From: an uncultured Dyadobacter sp.
GTDB taxonomy: Bacteria; Bacteroidota; Bacteroidia; Cytophagales; Spirosomataceae
Direction: 5' to 3'
Assembly: GCF_946482605.1 (NCBI RefSeq)
Contig: NZ_CAMLSE010000015.1
Coordinates: 124,001-188,000, forward strand
Length of the DNA stretch: 64,000 bases
The notes beneath the pieces are model-generated. The model saw only the letters and a program-made list of their open reading frames with translations. It was not told the origin of the DNA and did no database searches. Each line of letters begins with the position of its first letter. Within the stretch, counting starts at the first letter, position 1. The translations under genes were made by a program, and so were the position numbers. Positions 25,543 to 34,849 of this stretch are shown in pieces.

Positions 25543-27762
25543 CTACTTTTGGGGGGCGGTAATTGCTCCCAGGTAACGGCCCATCCAGTAGGGTAGGAGC
25601 CAGATGTCTCCGGCGCTATGCTCCGATGCGCCGTTTCCTCCATTACGGTCGAGGTTGAACATATTGCCGTTGTGGCGTTGAATAGGTCGTTCGTCCGGTG
25701 GTAAAACCTCCTTGGTGGTTTGCCGGCGGAAGTTGGGGGCCAATAATTCAATGTCTTTCCGGTGGCTGTTTTTAATCACCCAGTCGATCAGGTCCACCGG
25801 GTGTTCCTGAAGATACCACACGGCCTCGTTCAGATCGAATTCCCGGGTTCCGGTTACAGCGGTGAAGATGTTCCATGCGCCTTCCTTTTCAGGCCTTTCG
25901 GCTTGCCAGTGATCGATGATCTGCTTTTTGTACTGGGCTTTCAGCGTATCATTGAATGCGTAGCGATAGAGTCCCCAGTAACCTACAAAGTACATTTCGT
26001 CATCCGAATGATTCCAGCCGTCGGACATATGCTTGGCGTGGTCATCCGCATCCGCAGGTGCTCGGCCAATTACGCTCATCGGTCGCATCATATTTTCGAG
26101 GTACCCGTGTTTGGTCATGAGCTCGAATGCTTTCGCCTTGTATTTTTCCTTTTTAGTAAAATGGTAGGCTGTCTGCAGCATGGCTACGATGTTGGACGAG
26201 TTAAGCTTCCGGTCACCCACATTGGTAGGGAAGGAATTTACATAGTCGGGATGCCATTTGCCCCACATGGTAGGCTTGCCGTCGTAATCAATGAGGTACA
26301 TGTCGTTTTTTACAATATGCGACATGACCGTATCGATCAGCGTAATGGCCTGTTTTTTTATTTTCGGATCATCGAGCAATTCTGCGGCCGCACCGAATGC
26401 AAAGATATGTCCTATCACCTCGTCACTGCTGGTGGTGGATTTCCAATCCCATTCCTTCTCGGGGGAATGCTGCCACCGCTCAACGTCATGCAGTTCATTG
26501 ATATGGCCGGAGCGTTCGAATGAACGCGCGGGAAAGCCGGCTACGGGATTAACGGTATACAGGCGTTCCATTGCATCCATGGACTCGCGGCAATTCTGTA
26601 ATGCCTCGGGATCTTTCGTTACCGCATACCTGAAGATCTCGCCACCCAGGTACATGGATGTCCATAGTCCATCGTTATCCGAATCTTCCATCAGGCCGGT
26701 TGACAAATTGCCGTGATTGAGCCCCACCAAGGTTGCATTGAAGCCATTCCGGATGTGCCGCAGCCGCACCTGCTGTTCAAACAGCATCGCTTTGTCTTCC
26801 AGGGTCATTGATTTGAACTGGATTTGGCCCAGACCTTTGTTCGTTAGTATCAACACCGAGTTTTGAGGACCTTTTGCAATGTCGATCACCGAATTGCCCG
26901 GAAGCCAGCGCTCACCGAAGTAATAGTCAAACTTACCATCCGGACGCAATGCGAATGCACCGAGATTGGAACCAAACCAAACCTTGCCATTCACTTCGCG
27001 AACCGCGGTAATTTTCGTAGCAGGTAGTTTCCTGTTAATCGTTCCGGTCTGTTTTCCGGTTTGAAGATCGAATGAAATGTAACCGTCCGTCGTGCCAATG
27101 ATGATTTTGCTCTCCTGGGACAACAGGTCGAATGCAGTGAAATCCGTCCCGCTTAATGCTTTGGTCAGCTTTTTATCGTGAACGGTCAGTTTATAGAGCG
27201 ATTTGTTCCCCAGGATCCAGAACTGATTCGCTTTGGCCTGAAATGCCAGGGCAATCACGGAATCATCCGGCAGTTTGCCATTCCAAAGGCTCTTCGAATC
27301 CTTGATCAAATCCAGTGAAATTCCATCTGATACCAGAAAAGTAAACTCCTTGCCGCCGGCCAGCAGGTTTGCCTTGGGGAGATTATGCTTTGAAAATAAT
27401 GTACCTGCCCATGCATTGCTCATCACAACCTGATCGGTGAGGTACACCAGCTGATCCTGGTAGGAAGTTAATGCCGTGATGTGCTTATCCTTCATGAAAC
27501 GGTAGTTCCTGTCGGGAACGACGGTGCCTGGGTAAAGGAATTGTCCGTCATACACGTGCCGGAGGCCTTCTTTGGCAAGTATCTGAATAACGCCATTGCG
27601 GTCGGAGGCTGCCTGCAATAGCGAATTCTGCGAGCTGTCAGCGTAATATTTGACACTGAAATCCTGCAAAAAGGGCTTGTCCTTATGCACCGCCTGACCG
27701 CGGACATCCGAAAGAGTAACGTAAAGCAGAAATAGGAGGGATAGTAAAATGGGTTTTTGCAT
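25543..27762 (-). CDS. secreted beta-propeller / helical-barrel protein, paralogue A
   Basis: A 739-residue protein started at MQKPILLSLLFLLYVTLSDV (27762), which gives a signal peptide; a longer frame to 27816 adds 18 poor residues. Residues about 28-320 resemble the reg_prop propeller of hybrid two-component sensors (VWFGSNLGAFALRPDGKF). Residues about 330-739 are helix-rich and look like an (alpha/alpha)6 barrel: DSDNDGLWTSMYLGGEIFRY (359-378), SSDEVIGHIF (445-454), VDLIDWVI (656-663), WLLPYWMGRYLGAI (721-734). The same motifs occur in paralogue B at 30089-32344. Likely a periplasmic or outer-face glycan enzyme or binder. No named family recognised for the helical part. Confidence 0.82.
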   Translation of the reverse strand: MQKPILLSLLFLLYVTLSDVRGQAVHKDKPFLQDFSVKYYADSSQNSLLQAASDRNGVIQILAKEGLRHVYDGQFLYPGTVVPDRNYRFMKDKHITALTSYQDQLVYLTDQVVMSNAWAGTLFSKHNLPKANLLAGGKEFTFLVSDGISLDLIKDSKSLWNGKLPDDSVIALAFQAKANQFWILGNKSLYKLTVHDKKLTKALSGTDFTAFDLLSQESKIIIGTTDGYISFDLQTGKQTGTINRKLPATKITAVREVNGKVWFGSNLGAFALRPDGKFDYYFGERWLPGNSVIDIAKGPQNSVLILTNKGLGQIQFKSMTLEDKAMLFEQQVRLRHIRNGFNATLVGLNHGNLSTGLMEDSDNDGLWTSMYLGGEIFRYAVTKDPEALQNCRESMDAMERLYTVNPVAGFPARSFERSGHINELHDVERWQHSPEKEWDWKSTTSSDEVIGHIFAFGAAAELLDDPKIKKQAITLIDTVMSHIVKNDMYLIDYDGKPTMWGKWHPDYVNSFPTNVGDRKLNSSNIVAMLQTAYHFTKKEKYKAKAFELMTKHGYLENMMRPMSVIGRAPADADDHAKHMSDGWNHSDDEMYFVGYWGLYRYAFNDTLKAQYKKQIIDHWQAERPEKEGAWNIFTAVTGTREFDLNEAVWYLQEHPVDLIDWVIKNSHRKDIELLAPNFRRQTTKEVLPPDERPIQRHNGNMFNLDRNGGNGASEHSAGDIWLLPYWMGRYLGAITAPQK

Positions 27763-27826
27763 TGTTATAACATTTGTTGGTAAAAGGGCAATAGCCCCGG
27801 TTGTATTCTGGCTCAAACTGCGGGTG

Positions 27827-29005
27827 TCAGAGTTTCGAAGGATCTGCTACCACATATTTGATCGATTTTTTTCCCTTCTCCGGATGATGGGAGTAAGTCA
27901 TGTGCAGCAGGCCGTCGGCGGTCTGGATCAGCGACGGATACGAATACCCGCCCTTTTTGGTCTTATCGTTTTCGATGAAGTACCGCTTCCAGGTTTGACC
28001 TTCGTCTGTTGAAATACGAAGACTGAGGACATAGCGTCCATCATCGATGTCGTTGCCCAGGAATGTCCATCTTCCATCTTTCAATACCAGCAATTCGACG
28101 CTCGCAGTGTTCGGAATATCGGTTTTGGTGGTCGCCTTCCAGCTTTCGCCGCGGTCCTTCGATTCGCTGATATGTACTCTTGTCGGCCAGTCGCCGCTGT
28201 CCCGCATGAGTGCTACCAGATCGCCGTTCTTCTTTTGGGCCAATGCCGGTTGAATAGGCCCTCGTCCCACGATGGGCAGGCCGGGGCGCCAAGTCGTACC
28301 ATTATCGTCTGAAATGGCAGTCATTGAAAAATTGTAGCCATCCGAATAAAGCGGCAGCACAATTCTGCCGCTTTCCATCAGCAATGGCTTAATCCGCGTC
28401 ATCCACCCGATGCTGCGTTTGGGAGCGTCTTTTGCGGCAGATATGACCATGTCATCATATTTGGGTGCGTAGCCGGCCCAGCCTGCTCCGCTCTCAGGCA
28501 TCGTTTTGAATTTATTTTCTACCTCTTCGGCGAAACGCTGTCCGGGTTTGAGAAGGATATTGTCCTGCCAGCTCCATTGCGGTGCTCCCGCTCCGTTATA
28601 GTCAGTGGATGTCCGGAATTTGAGGATCGATTGTTCCCACAGATTGGCCTGTACGGCAATCCAAACTAAAAAGAGCTTTCCTTGTGCATTCAGAAACAAG
28701 ACCGGATTGCAATCCGGAATGTCGGGTGTATCGGCCATCAGAAAAGGCTCGCTCCATTTGGACGCTCCTTTTTTCAGCCTCGAACCCATGATCAGCACGT
28801 CGTCGGCTGTCCGTTCGCCACTCCCCTGGAACCAGGCCACCAGCATATCGCCATTAGGAAGGCTTACAATGCTGCTCCCGTGAACATGCTTTTCCTGATG
28901 CGGGAAGATTAACATTTGTTTTACAACTGTCGCATCCTGCGCTTTTCCTATTACTGCGGATGCGACCATAATGGCCCATGCCCAAATCGTTTTTTTTAAA
29001 ATCAT
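27827..29005 (-). CDS. sialidase/neuraminidase-like BNR protein, secreted
   Basis: A 392-residue protein with a signal peptide (MILKKTIWAWAIMVASAVIG, then KAQ). Three Asp boxes are visible: SDDNGTTWRPG, SKDRGESWKA and STDEGQTWKR. The first strand segment HGSSIVSLPNGDMLVAWFQG and YPSLIQTADGLLHMTYS near the end are usual for the BNR_2 (PF13088) family, which includes sialidases and other exo-glycosidases. Enzymatic specificity cannot be read. Its ATG overlaps the YdjC gene stop by 4 bp, so it is in the six-gene operon. Confidence 0.87.
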   Translation of the reverse strand: MILKKTIWAWAIMVASAVIGKAQDATVVKQMLIFPHQEKHVHGSSIVSLPNGDMLVAWFQGSGERTADDVLIMGSRLKKGASKWSEPFLMADTPDIPDCNPVLFLNAQGKLFLVWIAVQANLWEQSILKFRTSTDYNGAGAPQWSWQDNILLKPGQRFAEEVENKFKTMPESGAGWAGYAPKYDDMVISAAKDAPKRSIGWMTRIKPLLMESGRIVLPLYSDGYNFSMTAISDDNGTTWRPGLPIVGRGPIQPALAQKKNGDLVALMRDSGDWPTRVHISESKDRGESWKATTKTDIPNTASVELLVLKDGRWTFLGNDIDDGRYVLSLRISTDEGQTWKRYFIENDKTKKGGYSYPSLIQTADGLLHMTYSHHPEKGKKSIKYVVADPSKL

Positions 29006-30063
29006 TTTGCTTTTTTTCTCCTTTCCATCATTTCTTTCCAGGTGGTGAGAATGATCCCTTCCGACCGTATGTAACTTTTCAGATCCGGATCGAGCATCGA
29101 CAGCATGTCAGCGTACCGGGAACCTCCCGACGCAGAAATGTATTTGAAGTCTTCGGTAATGTCGCTGCTGTGGACGATCATCATCGCTACGCCCGGCTGC
29201 ATTTTTGCAATCGTTTCTTTGAATTGGGCTGCTTTGTATTTTCCCCATTGTTCCGGCGTAACGGATTCGCCTTCGGGTTTCCAGTCGCCGCTGATCGTGT
29301 GCAGATCATCGAGTACAGGCAGGCCGGCATCCCAGATCTTCCTGCCAAATTCCGCCGACCGTTTTACAAGCTCAGGCTCGGGAAGCTCCATGCCGTCCTT
29401 CCATTTGCCTTCGGCTTTGAGCTTTTTCACCAGTGGATTGTTCAGGGATTCTTTCAGCAGTTTATTGTTACCGCCGGGGAACATGACCGGGATGCCATAT
29501 TCCACCCCGACTTTGATGTACCTTTCCAGAAAAGGAATGTGAAAAAACAGGGTCCCCATGTGTGAATCCATGTGAGTGGGTTTCAGGCCGATTTTCAGTG
29601 CGCGATCGAGCTGCGCCCTGATTTCCTGCTCAACGACTTCGGGACTGGCATTTGTGATTACCTGTTCCACTTCATGCCACATGCAACCTTCCTCATCCAC
29701 CAGTCCATGAGAATGTGCAATGCCGTTGAGCGGTGGCCAGCGGTAGTCTTCCCATTCCGAAGTGAGTGTCAGGTGCAAGCCTGCGTCCATAGCGGGGTTG
29801 GCTATCGCGAACCGGGCAAAACTGGCAGCCCAGGGGCAGGGCATCATAATGCTGCATGAGGTAGCGACTCCGTTTTGGATGGATTTTTTAGCACCTTCAT
29901 TGGAATAATGCGACATGCCGGCATCGTCGACATGGAGAATAATGACTTTGGAGCCTTTGGGCCAGCCCAGCTTCTCGGCATAGGTCTGCCCGTCCTGTGC
30001 GAATGTTTCTTGCATGAGAGATAGTAGCAGGTTGATGAATAGAAATAAGAGATGTTTTTTCAT
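29002..30063 (-). CDS. YdjC/ChbG-like deacetylase, secreted
   Basis: A 353-residue protein started at MKKHLLFLFINLLLSLMQ (30063); its signal peptide ends near TFAQ. The deacetylase fold shows IILHVDDAGMSHYSNEGAKK (metal Asp-Asp), MDAGLHLTLTSEW and PTHMDSHMGTLF (metal His). YdjC relatives remove an N-acetyl group from chitin oligosaccharide or similar sugars; most are cytoplasmic, so the signal peptide here is notable. It follows paralogue B by 25 bp and overlaps the sialidase-like gene by 4 bp. Confidence 0.88.
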   Translation of the reverse strand: MKKHLLFLFINLLLSLMQETFAQDGQTYAEKLGWPKGSKVIILHVDDAGMSHYSNEGAKKSIQNGVATSCSIMMPCPWAASFARFAIANPAMDAGLHLTLTSEWEDYRWPPLNGIAHSHGLVDEEGCMWHEVEQVITNASPEVVEQEIRAQLDRALKIGLKPTHMDSHMGTLFFHIPFLERYIKVGVEYGIPVMFPGGNNKLLKESLNNPLVKKLKAEGKWKDGMELPEPELVKRSAEFGRKIWDAGLPVLDDLHTISGDWKPEGESVTPEQWGKYKAAQFKETIAKMQPGVAMMIVHSSDITEDFKYISASGGSRYADMLSMLDPDLKSYIRSEGIILTTWKEMMERRKKAK

Positions 30064-30088
30064 AACGAACAGATCTATCATTGGCTTA

Positions 30089-32344
30089 CTATTTCGAAAT
30101 CATCCCCAGGTACCTGCCCATCCAATAAGGCAGCAGCCAGAACACCGGCTCTCTTTCTACTTCCGGGTTCCCGCCTGCCACCGTCCACGGATTTTTGTCC
30201 CAGCGGACAGTGAGCCGGATACTGGCAGGTTGTAATTCGCTTACCTGCTGGTCTTCCAGAACCGGGGTGCGGATAATGCTGATGTCTTCCCGCTTACTAT
30301 GATCAATGGGCCAGTCAATGAGATCGAGGGGTGTGTCTTTCAGAAACGCAATGGAATTTTCAAGCTCCACCTTCTGGTTAAGGCTTTCGTTGTAAATGAA
30401 ATTAACCAGGGGATTATGATCTGCGACCCTCCTCGCGAACCATTCTTCGAGGTGCTTCCGATAAAATTTCTGTCGCTCCTGATCCTTCTCGCAATGGATC
30501 AGGATGGGGTATAAGTAGGCTTGCAGCACGACATCGAAATAGATGAACCATGCCGGGTTCTGGCGCGTAACATCCTTCATATTGTCGAGGTAATGTTCCT
30601 GCCCGATGAGCCGCAGATACTCCTTTTCATATTTTGGCTGGCCGGTCATGTGGTAGGCCAGTTTGAGGAATGCCAGCATTTCCATGGAGTTCTGGTTGCG
30701 ATCGGGAAGCCATTCCGGATCGCGGTTGAGTTGGTCCGGCGACCACACCGACCAGCGGGTGTGTGTGCCGTCGATGTCGGTGAAATTCAGATTGTGCTGC
30801 ATCAGGTAGTCGACAATGCGGGCCACATGCGCTGCAATTACTTTTTTTTCGCCGGCATCGGCCGCCAGCGTATAGTAATAGTAGTACCCAAACATATGCC
30901 CGCACATTTCGTCACTGCTGGTATCACCCTTCCATAGCCATTTGCCATCGGCCGATTTGCGCCACCGGACCTCTACCGGTTTGAAACGGGGCTCTTTAAC
31001 CAGTTCGTCGGCCTTTTCCCGCTCCGTATACGTGCGGTTGCCATCGTGCATGCGTGTCCATTCGGCCGGGATGATGGTGCGCGCGAAGAAGCCATTGGTT
31101 CCGGTCACTTCCTGCAAAAATTTCAGGAACCCGAATGCTTTTCTGGCATTCTCGCGGGCCCCGGGATCTTTGGTAGCGGCATATCGGAAGCTTTCCATTG
31201 CCAGGTAATTACCAGTGAACTCGCCATCATTGTCATCATCCTCGGGTTCCCAACTGGTAGTGTCTCCCGGCACTTTCAAATGGGCCTGACCTGCAATCCA
31301 CGGCGCGCGGATATGACGTTTCATCAAAAGATCATTAAAGAAATCGCTTTTGCCCGCGAGTGTCATCCTTCTATTTCGGATAGCGCTTACGCCCTTCGGA
31401 GTGGCGATCCAGGCGGTCCCGTCCTTGTCGAATGCAATGTCGTTGACCTGGTCATCCATGAGCCATCGCCGCGAGAACAGGAGCGATCGGCTTCCATCCG
31501 GCCGAAAGCGTATCACGCCGGTTTGTGTTCCCACCCACATGCTGCTATCGGGTGCCATGCGCACGGCTGTCACATAGGTCGAAGGGATGCCGTTTTTTAC
31601 AGTCAGTTCTTTCGCTTTTTTACCTTCGTGCTGAATGGTCACACCGCCTAGCCCGCCGATCCAGAGCTTCCCTTCGTGATCGAAGGCCAACCCCTTCACA
31701 TAGGCCGAAATCAGCGTGTCGTGTTTGTAGCTGTGTGTTGTCAATCCGGGCGTCCAATGGTAAAGCCCTACATCGGTCCCGATCCACAGCCCATCCTTTT
31801 CATCGGCTACAACATCTCTTACAGAACGGGCGATGGTGGAGTGCTGAGCCTTAAACCCTCCCGCATTTCCGAGCCAGAATCCGTTCGGGCCGATGGCATA
31901 TACCAAATTGGCCCGAATGCTGAGGGCTGATACCGGTCCTGCCGGACCTTCCATTTTGCTGACGTTACCGTTCTGGTATTTGTACAGCCCATTCCAGGTC
32001 CCCAGCCATACTATTCCTGCCGAATCCATGGCGATGGCGAACGCCGGTCCATTGTCTTCGTCTGTTATGACCGATGTCCATTCGCGCGTACCATTGTTTT
32101 TTCGGAAAACACCTGCTCCGGTAGCCGCCCAGACGTTGCCAACCCGATCTGGCAGAACCGCTCTGACATCCTGCGCCGCGAGCGACGTTCCGATGGGATA
32201 GGCTTCATGGTATTCCTGCAAGAAAGGTTGGTCCTGATAAAATGACTGACCGCTTTCCATGGTCTTGCAGTCCCCGCATGCAAATAGCAACGGAAGCAAA
32301 GCACAGCTCAGCCAGCGGCCCGGGTGTTTTCCGATAGTCCGCAT
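30089..32344 (-). CDS. beta-propeller / helical-barrel lipoprotein, paralogue B
   Basis: A 751-residue lipoprotein (lipid Cys23 in PLLFACGDC). Residues about 40-325 are reg_prop-like propeller blades with repeated VWxGTxxGLY units (IVWLGTWNGLY, GLWIGTDVGLYHW, LWIGGLGG, MWVGTQTGVIRF). From about 340 the helical domain shares with paralogue A: DDDNDGEFTGNYLAMESFRY, TSSDEMCGHMF, LDLIDWPIDHSKREDI and WLLPYWMGRYLGMI. Propellers of this kind normally form the sensor half of hybrid regulators; here the fusion partner is a putative enzyme. Its start overlaps the stop of the PfkB-HAD gene by one base (TGATG). Confidence 0.82.
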   Translation of the reverse strand: MRTIGKHPGRWLSCALLPLLFACGDCKTMESGQSFYQDQPFLQEYHEAYPIGTSLAAQDVRAVLPDRVGNVWAATGAGVFRKNNGTREWTSVITDEDNGPAFAIAMDSAGIVWLGTWNGLYKYQNGNVSKMEGPAGPVSALSIRANLVYAIGPNGFWLGNAGGFKAQHSTIARSVRDVVADEKDGLWIGTDVGLYHWTPGLTTHSYKHDTLISAYVKGLAFDHEGKLWIGGLGGVTIQHEGKKAKELTVKNGIPSTYVTAVRMAPDSSMWVGTQTGVIRFRPDGSRSLLFSRRWLMDDQVNDIAFDKDGTAWIATPKGVSAIRNRRMTLAGKSDFFNDLLMKRHIRAPWIAGQAHLKVPGDTTSWEPEDDDNDGEFTGNYLAMESFRYAATKDPGARENARKAFGFLKFLQEVTGTNGFFARTIIPAEWTRMHDGNRTYTEREKADELVKEPRFKPVEVRWRKSADGKWLWKGDTSSDEMCGHMFGYYYYYTLAADAGEKKVIAAHVARIVDYLMQHNLNFTDIDGTHTRWSVWSPDQLNRDPEWLPDRNQNSMEMLAFLKLAYHMTGQPKYEKEYLRLIGQEHYLDNMKDVTRQNPAWFIYFDVVLQAYLYPILIHCEKDQERQKFYRKHLEEWFARRVADHNPLVNFIYNESLNQKVELENSIAFLKDTPLDLIDWPIDHSKREDISIIRTPVLEDQQVSELQPASIRLTVRWDKNPWTVAGGNPEVEREPVFWLLPYWMGRYLGMISK

Positions 32345-34269
32345 CAGGCTTCGGCGTAGTTTTCGCTTTCCTGGAACAGCAGGCTGACGAGTTTTTTGTA
32401 TTGTGAAAAATCCGGGATCAGCAATTGTGCACCTGCGCGTACGAGACGGGGGCGTTTGGCGCTGTTATGTCCGAAACGCTGTACTTCGTTGCTGGTAATG
32501 CCGACCGAAATGCCGCCTGCCCGCCGCCCTTCACGGATTTCGTCGGGGCCGTCGCCAAACACTGCCAGTTCTTTTCCCTGGAGATTGTTGTCGCGGATGA
32601 TCTTTTCGATTACCATTTTCTTCGAAAACTTAGTGTAGTCCTTCAATGCCCCGTAAATGCCCCCATCGAAAAGATCGGCATAACCCAGCATCTGAGCTTC
32701 ATTCCTGACGTCGTCGACATCGGTACCACTGGCCAGGTACATGGTTACGCCGCGTTCTTTGAGCTGCTGCAGGAATGCGACGGCGCCTTTTAAGGTGTAA
32801 TCTTCCTGCCCCAGTTCTCCTTTGGCCAGTTTTTCCATCCGCTTGTCGACCATCTCCATGAGACCGTCATTATAGATTTCCTTGTATTGAAATTTATCGA
32901 GGATTTTTTCTTCGGGTACGAAGCCGAATTCGCGAACCAGGTTGACCAGCCCTTCCATTTGATAAATGGTCTGGATACCGGTGGTCTTGTGAATGAATGA
33001 TTTGACTTCCTGCTGGACCTGGTGGAATGTTCCGGCATCGACGGAGTCATATTGGTCTCCGAGGATGGATTTCATCATCACCGGCTCCATGATCTCTTCC
33101 CAGCCTTGCCGCAGCGAGCTGATCGTACCATCATGATCGAAAACGGCATACCTTATATGTCCCAGTTTTTCAAGTATTTCCGGCGCGCATATTTCAAACT
33201 CGGTTTCGGGATAGTATACTGCGCTGCGTTCGTTCTCTGCCAGATCGGCATTGTAAATATAGTCCGGTTCCTTCGCGACCTCTGCGATCTCGGCACCGGT
33301 CGCTGTGCCTGTGGTGTACAGTTTCTGCACCGTTACAGCCGCAGCGAAGTTACCGAACAGTGCCGCTTCGGCCGGGGCCAGTCCGGCTGCGAGACAGAGC
33401 GTAATCGCGCTGATCGCCGTATCACCGGCTCCTACTGTATCCAGCTTTCCTTTCAGCTGGATGCCCGGAATCTCAGAATGCCCTGCATGGTCGAATGCGA
33501 TGATACCCCGTTCGCCGCAAGTAACGAAAACCGGCTTGTGATATCGTCCGAAGACCGCTGCGCCGTACCGCTTAACGTCGGCGACAGGCACATTTTCGCC
33601 GGGACGTACATTCAGTCCGTTCAGCGAAGCGATTTCACGGTCATTGGCTTTGAGGCAGGTGTTCAGAATGCGATCGTTGAAGTGACGCGAATCGAGCATG
33701 ACGATTTTGTCGCTGTACTTACTGAAAAGCTGATTGGCCTCATCTATAAAGGAGTCATTGCTGATACTGCCGGTCACCTGCTGGTTAAAGATCACGGCGT
33801 CGCATTCCTGCAATGCTTTTTCGATCGCAAAGATGAGCTGCCGATCGGTTTCGATGCTTCTTTCATTATAAACACCAAAATCGATCCTGGGCTCCTCCCG
33901 GCCATCTACCAGTCTTTTAAGGTAGCTGTATGTATTGAACTTATCCTGTTGCACCTGCAACGCCGTAGTATCGGCACCGAGCTGTTGCAGCTGGCGGGTC
34001 AGTTCCCTCCCCTGCATATCATCGCCCACAACCCCGATCACCCGTATGCCGGCAGGCTTCAGCGCAGCCAGGTTCGCGACCACGTTCCCCGCTCCGCCGG
34101 GCGTATAATAATGCCGGTCCACTGCCTGGGCCTGCAAGCCTGTTTCAATGGAAATCTCCGAGGCACGGTTGTCCATCACCCAGTAGGAATCGAGGCAGAA
34201 GTCGCCATAAACGGCTATTTGGACGGCGGAGATCTTTTCTAGTATCTGATTAATGCGGTTTTGATCCAT
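32344..34269 (-). CDS. PfkB sugar kinase - HAD phosphatase fusion
   Basis: A 641-residue cytoplasmic protein with two domains. Residues about 15-340 are a PfkB/ribokinase-type kinase close to the RfaE/HldE N-domain (AVYGDFCLDSYWVMDNRASE, GGAGNVVANLAAL, catalytic DTVGAGDTAISAI). From about residue 370 a HAD hydrolase follows: FDHDGTISSLRQGW (nucleophile near 376), LASGTDVDDV, KKMVIEKII and VFGDGPDEIREG. Kinase-phosphatase fusions are uncommon; in HldE the partner is a nucleotidyltransferase, not a HAD domain. The predicted role is phosphorylation and dephosphorylation of a heptose- or ketose-like sugar. It is the first gene of the six-gene operon and overlaps the next gene by one base. Confidence 0.85.
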   Translation of the reverse strand: MDQNRINQILEKISAVQIAVYGDFCLDSYWVMDNRASEISIETGLQAQAVDRHYYTPGGAGNVVANLAALKPAGIRVIGVVGDDMQGRELTRQLQQLGADTTALQVQQDKFNTYSYLKRLVDGREEPRIDFGVYNERSIETDRQLIFAIEKALQECDAVIFNQQVTGSISNDSFIDEANQLFSKYSDKIVMLDSRHFNDRILNTCLKANDREIASLNGLNVRPGENVPVADVKRYGAAVFGRYHKPVFVTCGERGIIAFDHAGHSEIPGIQLKGKLDTVGAGDTAISAITLCLAAGLAPAEAALFGNFAAAVTVQKLYTTGTATGAEIAEVAKEPDYIYNADLAENERSAVYYPETEFEICAPEILEKLGHIRYAVFDHDGTISSLRQGWEEIMEPVMMKSILGDQYDSVDAGTFHQVQQEVKSFIHKTTGIQTIYQMEGLVNLVREFGFVPEEKILDKFQYKEIYNDGLMEMVDKRMEKLAKGELGQEDYTLKGAVAFLQQLKERGVTMYLASGTDVDDVRNEAQMLGYADLFDGGIYGALKDYTKFSKKMVIEKIIRDNNLQGKELAVFGDGPDEIREGRRAGGISVGITSNEVQRFGHNSAKRPRLVRAGAQLLIPDFSQYKKLVSLLFQESENYAEA

Positions 34270-34849
34270 GAGCAGTAATGGGTCGGGGATTTAGGTTGAA
34301 AGGATATAGACGTTACGCTTTTTGCGGATAATACTTCCGATCCGCAAGGGAGGGCTATCGGCTCGGGAAGCATTTGATTCAAATGTTATGAAAATGTTAA
34401 AATCTGCGGAGGCAACCGGTTCGGGAAAACAGTAGGGTTTACTAAATTTTTGCGGATAGAAACGACTGTAAATGAGCGAATATGTAATAAATGATAAGTT
34501 ATTATTATGATTTGATTAAATCGTACAACCGTGCGCAAAATGAAGATATTTTTACGCAAGTTGCGATTTGAAATCAAGTTTGAAGACGTAGCTTTATCAA
34601 ACAATTACAATGCTGCCGCTCAATATAAAACATTGCCGATTGCTGAAATAGCAGAATTTTTACCCGCTATGGTGATGTCACAAACAACTTTATTTTAGTA
34701 ATACGACTGATTGTCAATTATATAGTAGATGTTCTCCGGTGGTTTTGAATCCTAAAAAATGAATAGGATCAAATCAAGAATAAAAGTTCATTTTGCAATA
34801 CTGAATACAGCATCCATTACCCTTTTCTATAAGTTAAACCTATACGACT
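34270..34849. other. 580-bp divergent intergenic region
   Basis: AT-rich spacer between the six-gene operon (minus) and the sigma factor gene (plus). A small stem (TTGCGGAT / ATCCGCAA, 34322-34347) is present. I found no exact TAnnTTTG or its complement on either strand. The only frame of note (minus, 34386-34604) looks like non-coding AT-rich sequence. The region could hold regulation for either neighbour. Confidence 0.5.

Noticed and set aside
25762..26523. 253-residue plus-strand frame
   Set aside because: Antisense to the helical domain of paralogue A; no motif, explained by codon bias of the real gene.
33022..34242. 406-residue plus-strand frame
   Set aside because: It is wholly antisense to the PfkB-HAD gene, and its translation shows no recognisable domain while the minus-strand frame shows many conserved motifs.
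24164..34269. A SusC/SusD polysaccharide utilisation locus
   Set aside because: No SusC-type receptor or SusD lipoprotein is present anywhere in the operon, so it cannot be called a PUL in the strict sense.
34386..34604. 72-residue minus-strand frame in the long intergenic region
   Set aside because: AT-rich, Ile/Asn-biased composition, no ribosome site and no motif; most likely chance.
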